This document shows, piece after piece, positions 24,675 to 33,519 of a stretch of DNA of 64,000 nucleotides. A model generated the notes under the pieces. It saw only the letters and a list, made by a program, of their open reading frames with translations. It did not search any database and was not told the DNA's origin. The translations under genes and the position numbers were made by a program. Source of the DNA: Kordiimonas aestuarii (GTDB lineage Bacteria > Pseudomonadota > Alphaproteobacteria > Sphingomonadales > Kordiimonadaceae); the NCBI RefSeq assembly GCF_025574465.1, contig NZ_JAOBPP010000020.1, forward strand, positions 124,001 through 188,000, read 5' to 3'. Numbering within the stretch: position 1 is the first letter of the stretch; every line of letters starts with the position of its first letter.

Positions 24675-25784
24675 TTAACGGCGCTTGAGCACAATCTCGC
24701 TGCGGCGGTTTTGCGGTTCACGCACACCGTCACCCGTGGAGACGAGCAGGTCGCTCTCACCCTTGGCGTCGGTCATGATATTACCAGCATCAACACCTTC
24801 GGCGATCAGCGCGGCCTTGACGGCTTCTGCGCGGCGTTTGGCGAGGCGCATGTTATATTCCTGCGTACCTGCCGTATCGGTGTGGCCCGTTGCCATCAGG
24901 CGAACCGTTTTCTGGTCCTTGAAGGCTTTGGCCGCTTCACGGATGATGCGTGCGGCATCTGGCGTGATGTCGGATTTGTCAAAGTCGAAGAAGACCATGA
25001 ACGGGCCGGGCAGGGGTGCCGGTTTTGGCTCGGGCTTGGGCTCTTCCTTGACTTGTGGTGTTACCACAGGCTCCGGTTTTGGTGTAGGGCGTGCAACTGG
25101 CGCCGGTGTCGGTTCAACGCGCTTCGGCTCGTCGCCACCGAATTTCCAGCCAAGGCGCACAAACACTTCGTTGTTGCGCACAGCGTACCCGACGTTGCCG
25201 TCTTCGGAATTCATGGTGTTGTCAAACGTGCGGAAGTGCCGTGCACCCAAACCCAGTTCCATACCGCCATCAAATTCACGAATAAGCTGAACCATGCCCT
25301 GACCGGCAGTTGTCCAGCCGCTGTCGTGGATGATGGTCCGGTTCGGACCATTGCGGAAATTGTTCACATCGATATTGGCAACACCGAGACCAAGGCCTGC
25401 GAACAGCTTCCAGTCTTCGTTGCCAGCAAGCTGGTACCAGGCGTTGGCCATCAGCGAGGTTGACTTCTGGTTGCCTGCTGCGGGCCGTTCACCCAGTGGC
25501 AGGCCTATGCCGCCACCATTGTCTACATCGATGCCGTCGATGCTGTTTTTGCGTACGGCCATTTCGCCTTCAACGCGCCAGCGGCCCATGGCTTTACCAA
25601 AGTAAAGACCCAGCATGCCGCCCATTTTTTTGTCGTCTTCCAGATCAAGGCCCGTCACCGTACGGTTGATTTCGGTGTCGCTTGACGATGTGAGGCCAGC
25701 TTCGAAGCCGCCATAGAGGTGATCATCCGCTATAGCCACAGTTGACGCCGTGCCAAGCAGGATGGGGAGTAGAATCTTGCGCAT
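24675..25784 (-). CDS. OmpA-family outer-membrane protein
   Basis: 369 residues: signal peptide (to about 20, AIA-DD), eight-strand barrel-like N-terminal domain (about 21-215), a Pro/Lys/Glu-rich linker (about 220-250) and an OmpA peptidoglycan-binding domain (about 258-365, with FDFDKSDITPDA, TGHTDTAGTQEYN and NRRSEIVL). It anchors the outer membrane to peptidoglycan. The ATG at 25784 is chosen because AAGG lies eight bases upstream; the GTG nine bases earlier overlaps that site. Single gene with its own upstream region and a strong terminator. Confidence 0.92.
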   Translation of the reverse strand: MRKILLPILLGTASTVAIADDHLYGGFEAGLTSSSDTEINRTVTGLDLEDDKKMGGMLGLYFGKAMGRWRVEGEMAVRKNSIDGIDVDNGGGIGLPLGERPAAGNQKSTSLMANAWYQLAGNEDWKLFAGLGLGVANIDVNNFRNGPNRTIIHDSGWTTAGQGMVQLIREFDGGMELGLGARHFRTFDNTMNSEDGNVGYAVRNNEVFVRLGWKFGGDEPKRVEPTPAPVARPTPKPEPVVTPQVKEEPKPEPKPAPLPGPFMVFFDFDKSDITPDAARIIREAAKAFKDQKTVRLMATGHTDTAGTQEYNMRLAKRRAEAVKAALIAEGVDAGNIMTDAKGESDLLVSTGDGVREPQNRRSEIVLKRR

Positions 25785-25993
25785 AATTTTCACCTTACAG
25801 ATTGTGAGGTCGTATATATTTTTTTCGGCACTGGGGTGCCACTTGAAACAATCTTTGCTGGATTACCGTTAAATTGAGGCAGAAACAAGGAAAATGCCGC
25901 CCGGCGTTGGCTATTTGTGGCGCTAAAGTCGCACTTGTGTTGCAGATGTACCGCAAGAAAGAGCGCAGCCTGCATTGTGATATTTCAGGAGGG

Positions 25994-26419
25994 TTACGCC
26001 AGATATAACACGCGGTCCGGGCGTTGGCTTGGTGCCGTTTTGCCATACAGGCGGCATATCAGGGGCAGCATCGGGCGTATCAGCTCATCCTTCATGCCGG
26101 CTGTGCGTAACAGCACGCGCAAATTATTTTTAGCCGTTTTTTCAAGAATGTCGCGGATATCAAGAAGCGGCAACCCCGCGAGGATCGCAAGCGAGCTTTC
26201 GAGAAAGGCTTTTGAGCCCTTTTCGGTCATGGCGTAAACGAGCGGGCCGGTAAGACCGCCGCACACCTTGAGTTCAATTACCTGCGCATGAATGCGCCCG
26301 GGACTTGCGGCCCTGAGCTTGCCCCACAAGTGATCTGCCGTGGTTTCCGTCGCGCTTTCACCCGCGTCGTTGACCTTGGCGTGATTGGCGAAAGAAGGGG
26401 TCTTTGAGAGATGTTCCAT
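25994..26419 (-). CDS. hypothetical protein
   Basis: 141 residues, cytoplasmic by sequence, with no signal peptide or membrane segment. The middle and C-terminal parts (SKAFLESSLAILAGLPLL, RDILEKTAKNNLRVLLRTAGM, IRPMLPLICRLYG) look helical and resemble repeat-like helical proteins of alphaproteobacteria, but I cannot assign a family. GGAG lies upstream of the ATG at 26419. It stands between ompA and tRNA-Asn, on the same strand as both. Confidence 0.6.
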   Translation of the reverse strand: MEHLSKTPSFANHAKVNDAGESATETTADHLWGKLRAASPGRIHAQVIELKVCGGLTGPLVYAMTEKGSKAFLESSLAILAGLPLLDIRDILEKTAKNNLRVLLRTAGMKDELIRPMLPLICRLYGKTAPSQRPDRVLYLA

Positions 26420-26583
26420 GCTCCAATCTCCATTGGCTGGTCAATGCGCCGCCATGTGGTGACCCTCCGCAGGGGCGTTGTCTGATAACTCTTTACTACG
26501 CCCCTCTAACTCCCTGACAAGAATGTAGGCGAGCCGTGGCAATTGTGCGGCAAATGGAAGGAGATGTGAGGGCGGGAAAAGAA

Positions 26584-26615
26584 GAAAGCCCGGACGCTCA
26601 GGTGTCCGGGCTTTC
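26584..26615 (-). terminator. terminator of tRNA-Asn
   Basis: Perfect 12-bp stem GAAAGCCCGGAC / GTCCGGGCTTTC with an 8-base loop, beginning 6 bases after the tRNA 3' end on the minus strand and followed by a T-rich TTCTTTT. Confidence 0.9.
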
Positions 26616-26620
26616 AAAAT

Positions 26621-26695
26621 TGGCTCCCCAGGGCGGATTCGAACCACCGGCCAAGCGGTTAACAGCCGCTTGCTCTACCACTGAGCTACTGGGGA
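26621..26695 (-). tRNA. tRNA-Asn (anticodon GTT)
   Basis: 75 nt including an encoded CCA. The 7-bp acceptor stem TCCCCAG/CTGGGGA is perfect. The anticodon loop CTGTTAA carries GTT, and the T-arm has GGTTCGAATCC. Flanked by its own promoter and terminator, so a single-gene transcript. Confidence 0.98.
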
Positions 26696-26739
26696 TCATG
26701 GTAGATGTCCGCGGGGCGTCTGCGCCGCGAATGGGTGCC

Positions 26740-26767
26740 TTTATACTGAAAATTTTTCGCCTGCCAA
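26740..26767 (-). promoter_or_regulatory. promoter of tRNA-Asn
   Basis: On the minus strand, TTGGCA (26767-26762), a 16-base spacer, then TATAAA (26745-26740), about 45 bases before the tRNA 5' end. A good sigma-70-type match. Confidence 0.7.
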
Positions 26768-26990
26768 GCCCTAATTTCATTTTTCTGAAATGTAGCGTTA
26801 AAAAGCGCGCGGCGCTGCGGTTTCACTGGATTGCCCGCGATTGCGATGCCGTAAAGCCGGGCGGAATTCAGTGTCAGACATGCCGCTGGCATACAGGGGC
26901 AGGTCGTTGCCCAGTTCAGACCGGTACCACCTGCTTGCCGCCCCAAAGGTTTATCTCGTGAGTGTACGTCGGTGTTTTGGTCGGCCCCGG
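26768..26990. other. intergenic, no gene seen
   Basis: Together with the tRNA promoter this makes a gap of about 300 bases between tRNA-Asn and the serine hydrolase stop. I see no supported coding frame, no clear terminator and no RNA gene; it ends in the 18-bp tandem repeats. Confidence 0.5.
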
Positions 26991-27044
26991 TTTTGCTTCT
27001 ATTCAGGATTTTGCTTCTGTTCAGGGTTTTGTTTCTGTTTCCTC
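26991..27044. repeat. three 18-bp tandem repeats across the serine hydrolase 3' end
   Basis: Units at 26991-27008, 27009-27026 and 27027-27044. The first two differ at 2 positions; the third is more diverged. The gene stop codon lies in the second unit, and the downstream unit again carries an in-frame TGA, so the repeat multiplies the end of the gene. Confidence 0.8.
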
Positions 27045-28169
27045 GATATGCAGGAAAGTATTGACGAATTTATTGTTCACATCACGAATGCCGCGGGCGC
27101 GGTAGCGGTTGACAAACAGCATGGTGGAAATGCCCTGTTCTGGGAAGCGCATGTAAACCGAGGTAAAGCCACCAACCTGGCCGGTATGGGACCGTGTTTT
27201 ATGGTTGTCGTCATAGGGGGTGACGTCCCAACCGTAGCCATAGCCGGTTTCAGAGCCATCGGGCAGGGTGCCGGATGTCCACATCTCCGCCTTTGCCTTG
27301 GCCGACAGCAGCGTGGTGCCGTTCAGCGCAGCGTCCCACCTGGCCATGTCGGCGGCTGATGTCAAAAGGCCACCGGCGGCAAGTGTTGACGAATATTCCG
27401 TCGGGTTACGGTTGATCAGCTCACCAACCTTGTTTTCCCAGTAACCTTCCGCCCGGTGCTTGATAATGGCAGCGGGGTCGGCAAAGCGGGTTTGTGTCAT
27501 GCCCAGCGGCTTGAATATCCGGGCCTGGAAGACCTCCCGCAGCGGTTTGCCCTCAACCCGCTCGATGATCATGCTGAGAAGATAATAGCCTGTGTTGCTG
27601 TAATAATAACCGGTGCCGGGGGTAAAATCCATCGGCCGGGAATGGCCTATTCTGATCACTTCCTCCGGCGTCAGGCGGTAGCGGTATACATCATAACTTC
27701 TGATTTCCTCATAGTCGGGAATGCCGGACTGATGTTGCATCAGCTGTTTGATGGTAACCGCGGTCCACTCACTGGGCAGGTAGTTCAGATATTTGCTGAT
27801 CGGATCACCGACATCCAGCCTGCCTTCTTCGGCCAACATCATCACGGTCGCGGTGGCGAACTGCTTGCTGATCGAGCCTATCTCAAAAACACTGTCGTCG
27901 GATACCGGGACATCCAGTTCCACATTGGCAAGCCCAAAGGGTTTGAGGTGCAGGATTTTGCCGTTCTGATACACAGCGATCAGGCCGCCGGGGATGTTGT
28001 TTTTTTCAAGTGTGTCGGCGAAAGCGGCATGCAGATCGGTCAATTCCTTGTCGTCCGGCATCTGGTATGGGGCCGAAGCCTCGCGCGCGCCCTGGTCGTG
28101 GGCCGCCACTGACAGGCCCGTTATTGCCAAGGTCGCCGCTGCCAGCAAAGGCCTGAGTGTCCGTATCAT
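27021..28169 (-). CDS. secreted serine hydrolase, beta-lactamase class C / esterase family
   Basis: 382 residues with a signal peptide (to about 23). Penicillin-binding-like fold: S99-x-x-K102 (GSISK), the YSN motif (YYYSNTGYY, about 168-176) and HTG near the C-terminus (HTGQVGGF). These are the catalytic elements of class C beta-lactamases, DD-peptidases and the many esterases related to them. The family mostly hydrolyses peptides or esters in the periplasm; true beta-lactamase activity is not implied. It is an isolated gene; GGGGGAT precedes the ATG. The 3' end is formed by an 18-bp tandem repeat. Confidence 0.88.
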   Translation of the reverse strand: MIRTLRPLLAAATLAITGLSVAAHDQGAREASAPYQMPDDKELTDLHAAFADTLEKNNIPGGLIAVYQNGKILHLKPFGLANVELDVPVSDDSVFEIGSISKQFATATVMMLAEEGRLDVGDPISKYLNYLPSEWTAVTIKQLMQHQSGIPDYEEIRSYDVYRYRLTPEEVIRIGHSRPMDFTPGTGYYYSNTGYYLLSMIIERVEGKPLREVFQARIFKPLGMTQTRFADPAAIIKHRAEGYWENKVGELINRNPTEYSSTLAAGGLLTSAADMARWDAALNGTTLLSAKAKAEMWTSGTLPDGSETGYGYGWDVTPYDDNHKTRSHTGQVGGFTSVYMRFPEQGISTMLFVNRYRARGIRDVNNKFVNTFLHIEETETKP

Positions 28170-28349
28170 CCGCTATCCCCCGAATGGTTTCATCGTATGG
28201 TTTCATCATATGGTTTTATCGTGGCCAAAACCTTGGCACATCGTACTGGCGGGGCCAAAGAGTTTTAACCGCGAGGGGCACAGGCGGGTTACACATCTCG
28301 CCCGCCGACGGCGGGGCGGATCAGGCCTAAAGCGGTTTGAGAAGCTCTG

Positions 28350-28598
28350 CTAGAATTTTCTGGCCTGAACGATATAGGCGGGGATGGTCTCGTCCCCCAC
28401 GGTTTTGCAGGCTTCCAGCCGGTTGACACCTTCAATCAGCACATACCGGCCCTTGCCCTCACGGACGCGGACGGGCTTTCGCTGCGCACCATCCATCATC
28501 TCGGCGACGATGGTGTCAATCTCGCTTTGTTTGATCTCCTTGCGGCGATCGGTGGGGACATAGATTTCGGCAATTTTGATGGGGGCGGTTTTGAGCAT
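28350..28598 (-). CDS. small ParB N-terminal-like (ParB/sulfiredoxin fold) protein
   Basis: 82 residues containing little more than a ParB_N-type fold: IYVPTDRRKEIKQSEIDTIVAEMM, then PVRVREGKGRYVLIEGVNRLEACK. The G-x-x-R-(L/x)-E-A pattern is the nucleotide-binding box of ParB-like proteins (GxNRLEAC). It lacks the DNA-binding helix-turn-helix domain, so it is not the chromosome-partition ParB. The function of such stand-alone domains is unclear. AGAGGA is nine bases before the ATG. Confidence 0.75.
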   Translation of the reverse strand: MLKTAPIKIAEIYVPTDRRKEIKQSEIDTIVAEMMDGAQRKPVRVREGKGRYVLIEGVNRLEACKTVGDETIPAYIVQARKF

Positions 28599-28725
28599 GA
28601 TGTGTCCTCTCAGGCATGCAGCCTATGCTGCCGCATGCGGCGCGTAAAGCGGATCTTTTACGCATGAGGATATGATGCGTTTTTAAACGCGGACACCGGC
28701 GAAGCTCAGGAATTCAAGGGAAAGT

Positions 28726-28799
28726 TGGAGGCGCGGACCGGAATCGAACCGGTGTACACGGATTTGCAATCCGCTGCGTCACCACTCCGCCACCGCGCC
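28726..28799 (-). tRNA. tRNA-Cys (anticodon GCA)
   Basis: 74 nt including encoded CCA. The acceptor stem is GGCGCGG/CCGCGCC with discriminator U, typical of Cys. The anticodon loop ATTGCAAAT carries GCA, and the T-arm has GGTTCGATTCC. Confidence 0.97.
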
Positions 28800-28816
28800 T
28801 CTCATGGTGTTCGCAC

Positions 28817-28845
28817 CGTATAGAACCCCACTCAGGGGTGGTCAA
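28817..28845 (-). promoter_or_regulatory. promoter of tRNA-Cys
   Basis: On the minus strand TTGACC (28845-28840), a 17-base spacer, TATACG (28822-28817), 18 bases before the tRNA 5' end. Near-consensus sigma-70 promoter. Confidence 0.75.
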
Positions 28846-28965
28846 GGGACTTTTTGTTGTATGCTGTCGCCATTGCCTATTATAAGGACGGTGAGGGCAG
28901 GATGGTGGTGGGGCATCTCCTGAGATACGTGGCTGGTACGTAGCTGATGGTTATGGGAGATGTGG

Positions 28966-29883
28966 GTGGCTTTTGAAGAAAAAGTGCTGGTGATAGATGA
29001 CAGCGCTATCGTGCTGGAGATGATCGAACGCACCATCGGCGACATTGTTGAAGTGATCACGGCGAGTACCGGCAAGGCCGGTCTGGTGAAGCTGCTGGAG
29101 CATAAGCCCACGCTTGTACTGCTTGATGTCAAACTGCCGGACATTGATGGCATGAAGGTATGCAAGGCCATCAAGGCCGACAATCGCACCAAACATGTCC
29201 CTGTGCTTTTGATCACCGGAGAAGAGACCGATGCCGATGCGGAGGCGGCAGCTTTTGCCACAGGCGCGGCAGACTTTATCCGCAAGCCGATGCATCCGGC
29301 TGTGGTGCGGGCGCGCGTGAAGTTGCAGCTTGAGCTTGAGATGCGGGCGCACGCGCTCAATGCGGTCAATATAGAACTGCAGCGTCTGGCCAGCACGGAC
29401 ATGCTCACCGGCTGCCTGAACCGGAATTATTTTATCAACTCCGCCGACGCGGAGCTCAGCCGCATGAAACGGCATGATTTTGCTGTCTGTGTCGCGATCC
29501 TTGACCTCGATCATTTCAAAAACGTCAACGATAGTTTTGGCCATGCAGCGGGTGACGAGGTGCTGCGCCTTGCTGCCGCCTGCATGAAAGACGCGGTACG
29601 TCATGAGGATACCGTTGGTCGGCTGGGTGGGGAGGAGTTCGCAATTCTGCTGCCGGTCGCCGATGCGGGCGGTGCGTTGATTGTGCTTGAGCGCCTGCGG
29701 GAGCGGTTGAGCGAACTGCGCTATCAGGGCACGCGGCCGGACTATAGCGTGACGACCAGCATTGGCCTCGCCGAGGTGTATCACCGCGACCTGAAAATCG
29801 AGGACGCGCTGCAGCGCGCCGACGAAGCTTTGTATCGTGCAAAACGGGAAGGGCGGAATCGAATTTGTGTGGCAAATACATAA
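28966..29883 (+). CDS. response regulator diguanylate cyclase (REC-GGDEF)
   Basis: About 305 residues: receiver domain (1-122, phospho-acceptor D54 in LVLLDVKLPD, conserved K in IRKPM) and GGDEF domain (about 140-300) with intact GGEEF. The inhibitory I-site RHED sits five residues before it. It should make c-di-GMP when phosphorylated and be subject to product inhibition. GTG at 28966 is preferred: GGGAG lies six bases before it, whereas the ATG at 28960 abuts that site. It is followed 93 bases later by a paralogue of the same layout. No cognate kinase is nearby. Confidence 0.93.
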   Translation: MAFEEKVLVIDDSAIVLEMIERTIGDIVEVITASTGKAGLVKLLEHKPTLVLLDVKLPDIDGMKVCKAIKADNRTKHVPVLLITGEETDADAEAAAFATGAADFIRKPMHPAVVRARVKLQLELEMRAHALNAVNIELQRLASTDMLTGCLNRNYFINSADAELSRMKRHDFAVCVAILDLDHFKNVNDSFGHAAGDEVLRLAAACMKDAVRHEDTVGRLGGEEFAILLPVADAGGALIVLERLRERLSELRYQGTRPDYSVTTSIGLAEVYHRDLKIEDALQRADEALYRAKREGRNRICVANT

Positions 29884-29976
29884 ATGCGGCCTTTGGGCTG
29901 ATTGAGGGTTGCACTTGCGGGACTGCGCCGCAATACTCCCGGTGGGTGTGATTGGGTATGACGCGCGAGTAATCCT

Positions 29977-30954
29977 ATGTCTGATGATAGTGTATTAATC
30001 GTTGAGGATATTCGCGTAATGGCGAAACTCCTTGAATCGACGATTTCTGACCTCGCGGAGGTGCGGGCGGTGGATTGCGGCACCGACGCACTCAGGGTTG
30101 CCAGGGACATTCAGCCCAGCCTCATTCTTCTTGATATCGTTTTGCCGGACATTGATGGCTTTGAAGTATGCAAACGCCTCAAAGCCGACGATGCCACGCG
30201 GCACATCCCTGTCATTATCATCACCGGTCTTCACACGGAAACCGAGGATGAGACCTCAGGTTTTGCGCTGGGGGCGGTAGATTATATCCTGAAGCCGTTT
30301 GAACGCGAGATTGTGCGGGCGCGGGTGAAAACCCAGCTGGAGCTGGTGCGCGGCAGGCGCGAGCTTGAAGCCGCGAACAAGGAACTGGCCTATCTGGCCG
30401 CCGTGGACCCGCTGACCAAATGTTTCAACCGCCGCTACTTCCTCAGTGCCGCCGAAAGTGAAATCGCCCGTATGAAGCGACACGGCACCGAGCTGGCGGT
30501 GGCGATGATTGACATTGACCGGTTCAAGTCAATCAACGACCGGTTCGGCCATGAGGCAGGGGACAAGGTGTTGGCCAATGTTGCCGAAGTGTGTGAGCAC
30601 AGCTTGCGCCGCGAAGACACGCTCGGTCGGCTCGGGGGCGAGGAATTTGGCATTATCCTGCCAGCAACCGATCATGACGGGGCGATGGAGGTTCTGCAGC
30701 GGCTGAAAAGCCGGATCAGTCATCAGGTCTCTGTGATTGCCCGGGAGACGGTGTCGCTGACGATCAGTATCGGGTTGACGGATGTGTCCGGCGACGACGG
30801 GAGTGTCGATGATGCGCTCAGGCGCGCTGACAAGGCGCTCTATACCGCGAAAAAACTGGGCCGGAACCGTATTGTGTATGAGCCCAGCACCCCTGCGGAC
30901 CTGCCGCCAAGTAGCTTTCCCATGCATGATCCGCATGATGGTGATTTTAACTGA
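29977..30954 (+). CDS. second response regulator diguanylate cyclase (REC-GGDEF)
   Basis: 325 residues: receiver domain with D53 (LILLDIVLPD) and K in ILKPF, then GGDEF domain with GGEEF and I-site RRED. The C-terminus carries a short Pro/Ser/His/Asp-rich tail (about 20 residues) absent from the first copy. The two genes share architecture and order and look like a tandem duplication, but differ at many positions, so the event is old or the copies have specialised. The Shine-Dalgarno sequence is weak. PleD-like single-receiver enzymes usually need a partner histidine kinase, which is not in the window. Confidence 0.93.
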   Translation: MSDDSVLIVEDIRVMAKLLESTISDLAEVRAVDCGTDALRVARDIQPSLILLDIVLPDIDGFEVCKRLKADDATRHIPVIIITGLHTETEDETSGFALGAVDYILKPFEREIVRARVKTQLELVRGRRELEAANKELAYLAAVDPLTKCFNRRYFLSAAESEIARMKRHGTELAVAMIDIDRFKSINDRFGHEAGDKVLANVAEVCEHSLRREDTLGRLGGEEFGIILPATDHDGAMEVLQRLKSRISHQVSVIARETVSLTISIGLTDVSGDDGSVDDALRRADKALYTAKKLGRNRIVYEPSTPADLPPSSFPMHDPHDGDFN

Positions 30955-31154
30955 CAGTGCCGCGGCAGCCGGGCCATCAGTCGGTCGTGTTTAAGCGTCC
31001 TTTGGTCGCAGTGGGGTAGGGGCAGGCAGGGCGCTGTGGCAAAAAGCCTCTCGGAAACATGATTTTTTGCATGAAAACGCGTTGCCTATGGACGCCAGCG
31101 TATTTATAAAGCGGCAAAGCCGTATATAGATTTATTGAGATAGAGGTTCTGACC

Positions 31155-31808
31155 GTGACCGAATCAGCCGTTGCCCGCAGCCATATGATCGATTGTCAGC
31201 TTCGTGTGAACGAAATGAATAACGAACGTGTGATCGACGCCATCCGCGCCATCCCGCGTGAGCAGTTCGTGCCAAAGGCAAAACGGGCTGTGGCCTATGT
31301 CGATGAAGACCTGCCGATTGGCGATGGCCGTTACCTGATGGAGCCGATGGTCTTTGCGCGGCTTCTGAACGCAGCGGAGATCGGCCCGCGTGACCTTGTG
31401 CTCGATATCGGCTGTGCGACCGGCTATTCGACCGCCGTGATCGCAGGCCTTGCAGACGCGGTTGTCGCGTTGGAAATGGACGCGGACCTTGTGATCAAGG
31501 CGGAGAAGAAGCTGGCGGCGCTTGAGGTCATGAATGCGGCGGTGGTGCAGGGCGCCCATGCCGCCGGTGTGGCCAAGCAGGGCCCGTTTGATGTGATTGT
31601 GATCGAAGGTGCGGTCGAGGAAGTGCCCGCAGACCTCGTGAAACAATTAAAAGAGGGCGGGCGCCTTGTGTGCGTAAAACTTGAAGGTGGGCAGGGTCGT
31701 GCCCATATCGTGACGATGGAGGCGGGCATTCCGTCCGGCAGGGACCTGTTTGACGCAAATACACCGCTCTTGCCCGGCTTCATGAAAGAAAAAGGTTTTG
31801 TATTTTAA
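31155..31808 (+). CDS. PCMT-like methyltransferase (protein-L-isoaspartate O-methyltransferase family)
   Basis: 217 residues with the PCMT N-terminal region (IPREQFVP, LPIGDGR) and a SAM-binding Rossmann core (VLDIGCATGYSTAVIA). The usual active-site stretch (T/x)ISQP of Pcm is LMEP here, so the catalytic serine is missing, and motif I is GCATG rather than GTGSG. This group sits upstream of tolC in alphaproteobacteria, as here, and may not repair isoaspartate at all. GTG start with AGAGG upstream. There is no second pcm beside surE. Confidence 0.85.
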   Translation: MTESAVARSHMIDCQLRVNEMNNERVIDAIRAIPREQFVPKAKRAVAYVDEDLPIGDGRYLMEPMVFARLLNAAEIGPRDLVLDIGCATGYSTAVIAGLADAVVALEMDADLVIKAEKKLAALEVMNAAVVQGAHAAGVAKQGPFDVIVIEGAVEEVPADLVKQLKEGGRLVCVKLEGGQGRAHIVTMEAGIPSGRDLFDANTPLLPGFMKEKGFVF

Positions 31809-31965
31809 GTCCACGCTGGAAAATGATGCCACCCGGGAGTGGATCTGTAATCTGGGTGGAGTTGAATTTAAAAAGGTGATAAAAACCACCAACCCCTTGG
31901 TGTAAAGGCCTGCAAGAAGGCTTGAAGCCAAATAATAACTACAGCGAGGAAACAAGGAGACGCAG

Positions 31966-33333
31966 ATGAAAAAGGGGATCGTATCACTGTTGGCTATGGC
32001 AACAGTGATCTCAGGGACATTCACGGCAAGTGGCGAAACGCTCGAAGAAGCGCTCGCGGCTGCCTATGAAAGCAACCCGCAACTGATGGCGCAACGGGCA
32101 GCACTGCGCGGCATTGACGAAAGTATTTCCCGTGCGAAGTCCGGCTTTTTGCCGTCGCTTCAGGGCGAGTACAGTTATGGCGAGAGTGATACCAAATTGG
32201 GAGATGACCCCAGCGTATCAGGTAGCTCGGAATCTTATGGCATTACGGCCAATATGAACGTTTTTCGTGGCTTTCAGGACCGCAACTCCGTCAAGGGTGC
32301 GCGCAATAACGTGATGGCCGGTCGGGCGCAATTGCAGTCGGTCGAACAACAGATTTTACTGGATGCCGTGTCGGCGTATATGAACGTTGTGCGCGACGAA
32401 GCCGTTGTGCGCCTTAACGCCAACAACGTGCAGGTGCTGGACCGCCAGCTTCAGGCCAGCCAGGACCGTTTCCGCGTGGGGGAAGTTACCCGCACGGACG
32501 TGGCCCAAAGCGAAGCCCGCCTTGAAGGTGCAAAATCGCAACTGCTGACCGCAGAGGCAACCCTGGCGTCAAGCCGCGCGCAATACCGCCGCGTGGTGGG
32601 CCGCGCGCCAGCAACGCTTGAGACACCAGACGGTAAGCCTGACCTGCCAAGCAACCTTGATGCCGCAATCGAGCTTGCCATGGAGCTGAGCCCCGGTGTG
32701 ATTGCCGCGCAATATAGCGAGCGTGCTGCGGATTATTCCGTCAAGCAGGCCAAAGGTGCGCTGTTGCCAACAGTTGGAGTTCAAGGCAGTTGGAGTGATA
32801 CCACAAGCACAGGTGTATCGCGCGATACCGGTAACCCGCTTTCAAACTCCACTGAGCAGAAAAGCGTTGGCGTACAGGTCACCGTACCACTTTATGCCGG
32901 TGGCGCGCGCTATTCAGACATTCGCAGGGCCAAGCAGTTGCGCAGCCAGCGCTTGATGGAAATCCGTCAGGCCGAGCGGGTAGCGCAGGAAAATGTCTTT
33001 GTCGCGTGGGATCAGTACCGTGCTGCCGTCGGCCAGATCACCTCATCCGAGGCACAGGTTCGCGCAAGCGAAATCGCGCTGGAAGGTGTACGGCAGGAAG
33101 CCTACGTTGGCTCGCGTACCACGCTTGACGTACTGAACGCGGAGCAGGAGCTTCTGAACGCCCGTGTGGCGCTTGTGCGTGCACAGCGCGACGAGTTTGT
33201 GGCTGCCTACAGCCTTGTATCGGCAACCGGTCGCCTGACCGCCAAGGACCTCGGCCTTGGTGTCACCCGCTATGACCCGGACGCCTATACCGACAAGGTG
33301 GATGACAAATTCTTCGGCATGGGTGTCGACTAG
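31966..33333 (+). CDS. tolC: TolC-family outer-membrane efflux protein
   Basis: 455 residues with signal peptide (to about 25). Two repeats form the coiled-coil/barrel fold; conserved ALAAAYESNPQL opens repeat one. The helices are rich in Ala, Gln, Arg and Glu, and GSRTTLDVLNAEQELLNAR-type residues lie in repeat two. It makes the periplasm-spanning exit duct for tripartite efflux and type I secretion. AAGGAGA precedes the ATG and a strong terminator follows, so it is transcribed separately from or as the last gene after the PCMT-like gene. No efflux pump or adaptor is adjacent. Confidence 0.93.
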   Translation: MKKGIVSLLAMATVISGTFTASGETLEEALAAAYESNPQLMAQRAALRGIDESISRAKSGFLPSLQGEYSYGESDTKLGDDPSVSGSSESYGITANMNVFRGFQDRNSVKGARNNVMAGRAQLQSVEQQILLDAVSAYMNVVRDEAVVRLNANNVQVLDRQLQASQDRFRVGEVTRTDVAQSEARLEGAKSQLLTAEATLASSRAQYRRVVGRAPATLETPDGKPDLPSNLDAAIELAMELSPGVIAAQYSERAADYSVKQAKGALLPTVGVQGSWSDTTSTGVSRDTGNPLSNSTEQKSVGVQVTVPLYAGGARYSDIRRAKQLRSQRLMEIRQAERVAQENVFVAWDQYRAAVGQITSSEAQVRASEIALEGVRQEAYVGSRTTLDVLNAEQELLNARVALVRAQRDEFVAAYSLVSATGRLTAKDLGLGVTRYDPDAYTDKVDDKFFGMGVD

Positions 33334-33355
33334 GGTTTGACAGAAATATCATGAT

Positions 33356-33381
33356 TAAAGGGGCCTTTTGGCCCCTTTTTC
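33356..33381 (+). terminator. terminator of tolC
   Basis: Perfect stem AAAGGGGCC / GGCCCCTTT with a TTTT loop and a following T-run, 20 bases after the tolC stop. Confidence 0.9.
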
Positions 33382-33519
33382 TTTGGAATTTTAAGGTTTT
33401 TCACCGGCATTGCTTTTTCAGTGTGTTGTTCGTAACTTCCTTTGCTAGTTTAAGAATTATTGACACCTGACTCTCTTAACGGTACCTCTGGTCTAGGGAG
33501 TTTTAACAGTGGCTGGTCT

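Noticed and set aside
26441..26961. Short frames over and around tRNA-Asn
   Set aside because: They overlap the tRNA, its promoter and terminator, and show no gene features.
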